From UBA822 sp965249775 (lineage in GTDB: Bacteria; Gemmatimonadota; Gemmatimonadetes; Longimicrobiales; Gaopeijiaceae): a DNA stretch of 64,000 nt. The position numbers and the translations under genes were made by a program. Location of the stretch: NCBI GenBank assembly GCA_965249775.1, contig OZ252253.1:744001-808000 (forward strand), given 5' to 3'. This document shows, piece by piece, positions 59,131 through 64,000 of this stretch. Every line of letters starts with the position of its first letter. The stretch's first letter is position 1. The notes beneath the pieces were generated by a model. That model was not told where the DNA came from. It searched no databases and worked only from the letters and a program-made list of their open reading frames with translations.

Positions 59131-60798
59131 TCAGTCCCCCGGCACCGGTACGCGGGTCCCGGACGGCGCACCTTGGGCGCCGATCGTCTCGTAATCCAGT
59201 CCCTTATAGGACTTTACGGCCTTGACCAGGAGACCGAAGGCCTGCTCTACGCCGCTCGGCCCCTCCTCATCTTCGAGGGCTCCCAAGAGGGCCCCTACCA
59301 CCAGCCACGCCGGGCGGGCCGTTCCCGGCCCTGACAGGGCAGGCCAAAACCGTTGCACCCGGCCAGCATGATTCGTGAACGTCCCTTCTTGCTCCGCGAA
59401 CGTCGTGACCGGGAGCTGGAAGTCCGCCGTGGCGAGAGCCGGAGACGTGTATGCCCCCAAATAGACCACCAGCGAAGCTTTGGGGGCAAAGCCTTCGGAC
59501 TGATCATCGAGTGCGTCCCCGAGGATCAGAACCACACCATCGTGATCAGCTAAATCCTCCAGCCCTCCCTGCCCCGCGTCGTCGCCGACCCTGGTGCATC
59601 CGAGCAATTCCGCACCCCGTCCATTGGGTGCCAGGGCCTTGCGGCGGGCCAGTCCCTCGTACCCCGATAGCGCAACTTCTTCCTCGGCACGCGGAGAACG
59701 GAAGACGACTGAGCCGCCGCCGAGAGTCTTGACCAGACGCTGGACCGCCCCGAGATCCTCGTTCGACCAGAAGGGCGACACGACTGCCTTCACCGAGCTC
59801 TTGCCCAAGGCGTCGATCTGCGCCTTCAGGGTCTCCAGGGCAGCAGTCCAGCCCATCGCCGTGTTACGCTCCTCGGCGCGCACGACCGGCGCCTCCAGCC
59901 GGTCACCCCGGTTGAGCCACTCGTACCGGCCACGCCCGTAGTCGCAGATCCAGTGCCCGTTCACGTCCAGGTTCGTCCGGGGCTTCATGCGGTGCACGAG
60001 GTTGTCCCGTGTGTGCAGCTCGATGTTGCACCCCTGGCTACAATTGGGGCAGATCGAATCAGTGTGCTCGAGGTCCCATGCCCGAGCCTTGTGGAGAAAG
60101 TCTTTTGAAACGAGGGCACCGACAGGGCAGATATCAACGACATTCCCCGCCCAATCGGACTGCTCTAATCCCTCGTGGAAGAAGGTGTCGATCACCGCAC
60201 GGTCACCGCGGTCGACCACGGTAAGCAGGGGCTTCTTCTCGACCTCGTCCATGAAGCGCACGCAGCGCGTGCACATCACGCAACGGTCTCCGTAGAAGAG
60301 AACGTCTCCTCCGAAATCGTCGCGCCCCAGGACACGCTTGGCCTCGCGCCCGCGACCGTGCTCCCGACCCTCGGCGAACACGTAGTCCTGAAGATCGCAC
60401 TCCCCGGACTGGTCACAGATGGGGCAGTCGAGAGGGTGGTTCAGCAGGTAGAACTCCAGAACGCCCTGCCGCATCCGAGTGGCGTCGTTGCTCTGCGTAA
60501 GGACCACTTGCCCGTCCGTCGCCGTAGTCGCACACGACGGAAGCAGCTTGGGCGCCCCCTCCACCTCGACGAGACAGAGACGACACTGGGCCGGGGAGGA
60601 GAGGCCCGGATGATAGCAGTAGTGCGGCACCTCGATGCCGATACCCTGAGCCGCCTGGAGCAGCGTCGTCCCCTGGGGCACCATGAGCTCCCGGCCGTCT
60701 ATCGTGAGCGTCACCCCCTCGACCTGGGCGCTCTCGACCGTGGCGACCCCAGGCTTCTTGGCCTTCGCGCCCTCGACCTTGGTGTTCTTCTTGGCCAT
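59131..60798 (-). CDS. nuoG: NADH-quinone oxidoreductase subunit G
   Basis: The 555-aa Fe-S subunit begins with a Lys-rich tail, then a [2Fe-2S] domain (CYHPGLSSPAQCRLC), the His-Cys3 cluster and two [4Fe-4S] pairs (CPICDQSGECDLQDY, CVMCTRCVRF) and the molybdopterin-like domain (CPNCSQGCNIELHTRDN). At about 555 aa it is shorter than E. coli NuoG (about 900), mainly in the C-terminal region. ATG 60798 (MAKKNTKVE) is 4 nt after the nuoF stop; the longer 60828 start would overlap nuoF. Confidence 0.95.
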   Translation of the reverse strand: MAKKNTKVEGAKAKKPGVATVESAQVEGVTLTIDGRELMVPQGTTLLQAAQGIGIEVPHYCYHPGLSSPAQCRLCLVEVEGAPKLLPSCATTATDGQVVLTQSNDATRMRQGVLEFYLLNHPLDCPICDQSGECDLQDYVFAEGREHGRGREAKRVLGRDDFGGDVLFYGDRCVMCTRCVRFMDEVEKKPLLTVVDRGDRAVIDTFFHEGLEQSDWAGNVVDICPVGALVSKDFLHKARAWDLEHTDSICPNCSQGCNIELHTRDNLVHRMKPRTNLDVNGHWICDYGRGRYEWLNRGDRLEAPVVRAEERNTAMGWTAALETLKAQIDALGKSSVKAVVSPFWSNEDLGAVQRLVKTLGGGSVVFRSPRAEEEVALSGYEGLARRKALAPNGRGAELLGCTRVGDDAGQGGLEDLADHDGVVLILGDALDDQSEGFAPKASLVVYLGAYTSPALATADFQLPVTTFAEQEGTFTNHAGRVQRFWPALSGPGTARPAWLVVGALLGALEDEEGPSGVEQAFGLLVKAVKSYKGLDYETIGAQGAPSGTRVPVPGD

Positions 60799-60802
60799 CG
60801 CT

Positions 60803-62095
60803 CTACGCGGCGCCCACCCGTTCGCCACGCCGGATCAACGCCAGATACTCGTTTCTGAATTTCTCGATGGAGGACTGCACCGGAGGGGCCACCGAGTCCG
60901 AAAGCACGCAGATGGTCGTGCCGATCATCTGGTCGGTGACTTCGACCAATGTGTCGAGGTCATCCTCCGTGCCGCGTCCGTCCTCGATACGTTTGAGGAT
61001 CGTCGTGACCCATGCGGTGCCCTCTCGGCACGGCGTACACTGGCCGCACGACTCGTGCGCGTAGAACGCCGCCATGCGCGTGACCTGGTGCACGATGTCG
61101 GTGGTCTCGTCCATAACGATCACAGAGGCGCATCCCAGCATCGATCCCGCCTCGATCACCCCTTCATAGGAGAGCGCGCAACTCTCGGCTTCGTCGGCGG
61201 ACAAAAGCGCGACAGAGCTGCCACCCGGGATGACCGCCTTCAACGCCCGATCCTCGATAATGCCGCCAGACACGTCGTAGATGAGATCCTTGAGCGGGAA
61301 GCCGAGCGGAAGCTCGTAGTTCCCCGGCCGCTTCACGTGGCCGCTCACGCAGAACAGCTTCGTGCCCGGACTCTCTTCAGTGCCCCATTGGCGGTACCAC
61401 TCACCGCCGTTCGCAAGGATGGGCGGGATCGCCGCAAGAGTCTCGACGTTGTTGATCGTGGTCGGCATGCCGAAGGCGCCCACGGCTGCGGGGAACGGCG
61501 GCTTCACACGTGGCTCGCCCCGACGCCCCTCCAGAGAGCTCATGAGGCCGGTCTCTTCGCCGCAGATGTAGGCGCCCGCACCGGCAAAGACCGTCACGTC
61601 TATCCTCTCCCCGGAGCCGAGCACCGAGTCGCCCAGAATCCCGTCCTCGTAGGCGTCCTCGACCGCCTTCGCCAGCACTTGCGTGGCCTCGAAGAACTCA
61701 CCTCGGCAGTAGATATAGACGTGCTCGGCGCCCATCGCATAGGCACCGATGAGACACCCTTCGATAAGCAGATGCGGCACCCAACGCATGATCTCCCGGT
61801 CCTTGAAGGTTCCGGGCTCGGACTCGTCGGCGTTGCAAAGCAGGTAGTGGGGCTTGGCCTTGTCCCTGGGCATGAAGCTCCACTTGAGCCCGGTCGGGAA
61901 GCCGGCTCCGCCCCGACCCCGCAGCCCCGACGCCTTGACCGTTTCCACGACTTCTTCGGGACTCATGGCCAACGCTTTCTTCAGCGCCTTATAGCCTCCA
62001 CGGGCCTTCCAACCCTTCAGCGTGCGGGCCTCAGGGTCGCCGAAGTGCTCGGAGAGGATCGGGACTTCCTTCTCGTGGCTGTAGGGGTATCCCAC
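60803..62095 (-). CDS. nuoF: NADH-quinone oxidoreductase subunit F
   Basis: The 430-aa subunit binds NADH, FMN and cluster N3. GLRGRGGAGFPTGLKWSFMP is the NADH/FMN site; AGAGAYICGEETGLMSSLEG follows; ESCGQCTPCREGT holds the [4Fe-4S] cysteines. Two nt after nuoE. Confidence 0.97.
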   Translation of the reverse strand: MGYPYSHEKEVPILSEHFGDPEARTLKGWKARGGYKALKKALAMSPEEVVETVKASGLRGRGGAGFPTGLKWSFMPRDKAKPHYLLCNADESEPGTFKDREIMRWVPHLLIEGCLIGAYAMGAEHVYIYCRGEFFEATQVLAKAVEDAYEDGILGDSVLGSGERIDVTVFAGAGAYICGEETGLMSSLEGRRGEPRVKPPFPAAVGAFGMPTTINNVETLAAIPPILANGGEWYRQWGTEESPGTKLFCVSGHVKRPGNYELPLGFPLKDLIYDVSGGIIEDRALKAVIPGGSSVALLSADEAESCALSYEGVIEAGSMLGCASVIVMDETTDIVHQVTRMAAFYAHESCGQCTPCREGTAWVTTILKRIEDGRGTEDDLDTLVEVTDQMIGTTICVLSDSVAPPVQSSIEKFRNEYLALIRRGERVGAA

Positions 62096-62097
62096 GG

Positions 62098-62838
62098 TTA
62101 GTCCTCGCCCTGCGACTCGGTCGAGGAGGGGCCGACGTCGAGCTCCGCGGAGGCCGCGTCACCGAGGATCCCCGGCAGAGCCACGCCAAGGTCTTGGTGC
62201 CTCAGGTGCGCTACGATCCGGGGAACCTCGTCGACGGTCACGTTCTCGTAATACCGTGAATTGATCTGGACGCATGTCGGAAAACCGCAGCCCGCCAGGC
62301 ACTCCGCCTCCATCACCGTGAACGCGCGGTCTATCGAGGCCTCGCCTATCTTCGTATTCGTGTGCTCCAGAAAAGCCTCGAGCACTTCTTGGGCGCCACA
62401 AAGGTTGCAGCTGATATTGGTGCAGACCTGGACCAGATGCCGCCCTACCGGCCGCTTGTTGTACATCGTGTAGAAAGTCGCCACCCCACGCACGTAGGCA
62501 GATGAAAGCTCGAGGAGCTCCCCCACCCGATCCATGGTCCGGGGGGAGACGTGCCCCCGTACTTCCTGCGCCAAATTGAGCGTGGGAAGCAGCGCCGCCT
62601 GCTTGGTCGGGTATCGGGTCAGGATTTTTTCGAAACGCGCTTCATACGGCCCCTCGAAAAGGGGTGCCTCCGGATCCTTTTCCTCCAACATGAAGGGATA
62701 CGTGGAGGAGGTTGCGGCGTGCGCCCCCTCCAGTGGGCGGGTCCCAACGAAGTCGATCCCCCGAACCTGCTCCTCGGTCAGATCGTACTCGCCCACATTC
62801 CCCGCCCAGCCGGGATTCTTGAAGGGGATCTTACTCAT
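62098..62838 (-). CDS. nuoE: NADH-quinone oxidoreductase subunit E
   Basis: The 246-aa subunit carries a [2Fe-2S] cluster (N1a): VCTNISCNLCGA and AECLAGCGFPTCVQI supply the ligands. An N-terminal extension of about 75 residues and a Ser/Asp-rich C-terminal tail make it longer than usual (about 165 aa). The ATG overlaps nuoD's stop by 4 nt (ATGA). Confidence 0.95.
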   Translation of the reverse strand: MSKIPFKNPGWAGNVGEYDLTEEQVRGIDFVGTRPLEGAHAATSSTYPFMLEEKDPEAPLFEGPYEARFEKILTRYPTKQAALLPTLNLAQEVRGHVSPRTMDRVGELLELSSAYVRGVATFYTMYNKRPVGRHLVQVCTNISCNLCGAQEVLEAFLEHTNTKIGEASIDRAFTVMEAECLAGCGFPTCVQINSRYYENVTVDEVPRIVAHLRHQDLGVALPGILGDAASAELDVGPSSTESQGED

Positions 62839-64000
62839 CGATCGATCTCGCCCAGCACAATGTCCAGAGAGGCGTTGATCATGATCAGGTCGGAAATCAA
62901 ATGGCCTTCGGCCAGCTTGGCGATTACAGACAGATTCACGAACGATGGCGGGCGAATCCTCCAGCGTACCGGCTTGTCTCCACCGTTACTGACCACATAC
63001 ATCCCGAGCTCCCCCTTCGAACCCTCGATGGCGAAGTAGCAGTCACCCGCTGGGACCAGAATGCCCTCTGTGATCAACTTGAAGTGATGGATCATCGACT
63101 CCATGTCGTTCATGCAGTCGGTCTTGCTGGGCAAGGAGACCCTCGGATCCGCGACGTCCATCGGCCCGTCCGGAAGCCTGTCGAGCGCCTGGTCGAGGAT
63201 GCGCAGGCTTTGACGCATCTCCTCCATGCGCACCAAATACCGGTCGTAGCAATCTCCGTTTTCGCCGATCGGGACGTCGAAGTCGTACTTCTCGTAGTCG
63301 TAGTAGGGGTTGTCCTTGCGGAGATCGTAATCCACGCCGGAGGCTCTGAGGTTCGGGCCGGTGAAGCCGTAGTTGAGCGCGTCCTCTCCGGAGATCACTC
63401 CGATGTCGAGGGTGCGCCCGAGGTGGATGCCGTTCGTGGTCAGAAGAGTGTCGATCTCGTCCAGCGTTTTTGGGAACGTCCTGACGAAGTCTCGGAGCGA
63501 ATCGGTCCAGCCGTCGGGGAGGTCGGCCATCATTCCGCCGACCCGGGTGGCCGATGTGGTGATGCGTTGTCCCGTAAACGCCTCATGGAGATCGTAGATG
63601 CGCTCCCGCTCCTGAAATGCGTACAGGAAGGGCGTGAAGGCCCCCACGTCGATAGCTGTGGTCCCGAGCCAGAGCAGGTGGCTGAAGATCCGGTCCATTT
63701 CCATGCAGAGCACGCGGACGACCTTGCACCGCTCCGTCACCTCGAGTCCCATGAGCTTCTCGACCGCCATGACGTAGACGCAGTTGTACATGAGGGGCGC
63801 CAGGTAGTCCATGCGGTCCGTAAGCGGAACGATCTGATTCCAGGTCCTGTACTCGCCGAGCTTCTCGAAGGAGGAATGGAGAAAGCCGATGTCCGGCGTG
63901 ACCTTGAGCACCGTCTCGCCATCGAGCTCACAGATGAGCCGCAGAACACCATGCGTGGCGGGGTGTTGCGGCCCCAGATTGATAAGCATGGGTTCCGATC
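62835..64000 (-). CDS. nuoD: NADH-quinone oxidoreductase subunit D, probably cut by the window edge
   Basis: The quinone-site 49-kDa-type subunit. LINLGPQHPATHGVLRLICELDGE is the N-terminal quinone-chamber block; GLEVTERCKVVRVLCMEMDRIFSHLLWLG and ALNYGFTGPNLRASGVDYDLRK are diagnostic. ATG at 63989 is possible, giving 384 aa, but the frame stays open to the edge and most NuoD proteins have residues before this block. The true start may therefore lie outside. Confidence 0.95.
   Translation of the reverse strand, partial: SEPMLINLGPQHPATHGVLRLICELDGETVLKVTPDIGFLHSSFEKLGEYRTWNQIVPLTDRMDYLAPLMYNCVYVMAVEKLMGLEVTERCKVVRVLCMEMDRIFSHLLWLGTTAIDVGAFTPFLYAFQERERIYDLHEAFTGQRITTSATRVGGMMADLPDGWTDSLRDFVRTFPKTLDEIDTLLTTNGIHLGRTLDIGVISGEDALNYGFTGPNLRASGVDYDLRKDNPYYDYEKYDFDVPIGENGDCYDRYLVRMEEMRQSLRILDQALDRLPDGPMDVADPRVSLPSKTDCMNDMESMIHHFKLITEGILVPAGDCYFAIEGSKGELGMYVVSNGGDKPVRWRIRPPSFVNLSVIAKLAEGHLISDLIMINASLDIVLGEIDR

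Noticed and set aside
1..64000. CRISPR arrays, tRNA or rRNA genes, transposases, phage genes
   Set aside because: No regularly spaced repeats with unique spacers, no cloverleaf in the intergenic gaps and no transposase or phage-like protein were recognised. The 23-bp repeat has no spacers.

Overview
The window looks like a core chromosomal segment of a GC-rich, diderm (LPS-bearing), respiring bacterium. The best guess is Gemmatimonadota or a close relative. The diderm reading rests on a complete Kdo pathway (kdsA, kdsB, kdsC), Lpt export genes (lptA-like, lptB, lptC), outer-membrane-type proteins and several lipoproteins. The phylum guess rests on gene content and on a Ser/Thr-kinase relic whose N-terminus (GEGGMATVY) is typical of that group; it is an inference, not a measurement.

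Layout. 1-8.5 kb: a cell-envelope and accessory block with a surface lipoprotein and an outer-membrane beta-barrel-like protein, a two-domain D-Ala-D-Ala dipeptidase lipoprotein, a HmuY-like protein, a sirtuin, DUF423, an Fsr-type MFS exporter followed by a Crp/Fnr regulator, and a TPR membrane protein. 8.7-18.98 kb (minus strand): RlpA, then a glycolipid/polysaccharide run (methyltransferase, PlsC-like acyltransferase, zinc-ribbon protein, Dpm-like GT2, flippase-like membrane protein, YfhO-like protein, GT4, WecB, GT2). 18.98-28.3 kb (minus): rpoN, lptB, lptA-like, lptC, kdsC, kdsA, pyrG, kdsB and a lone TrpG/PabA glutaminase. CTP synthase sits between the Kdo genes, fitting the CTP demand of CMP-Kdo synthesis. 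28.3-36.6 kb: a zinc-ribbon membrane protein of unknown role, a 14-repeat LRR lipoprotein, a short kinase relic, a glutamine-dependent NAD synthetase, an S41 protease, XerD and DedA. 36.6-43.2 kb (minus): ispF and the fatty-acid cluster fabF-acpP-fabG-fabD-fabH-plsX-rpmF-yceD. 43.3-51.1 kb (minus): ndk, an EIIA-like/CBS protein, sucD-sucC, a UPF0182 protein and a phosphohexomutase. 51.1-64 kb (minus): nuoN-M-L-K-J-I-H-G-F-E-D of respiratory complex I, with nuoD probably continuing past the window edge.

Most genes are packed into operons with 1-4 nt start/stop overlaps. No rRNA, tRNA, CRISPR array, intact transposon or phage was recognised. The most unusual signal is at 16747-16838: a four-copy 23-bp tandem repeat between wecB and the next glycosyltransferase gene. 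Every copy carries an ATGA or GTGA, so the repeat forms three consecutive eight-codon mini-ORFs that each overlap the next by 4 nt and lead into the glycosyltransferase start. Other points of interest are the kinase relic, repeat-driven coding regions (LRR gene, nadE linker), a 21-bp intergenic repeat pair and a few AT-rich islands in an otherwise GC-rich sequence.
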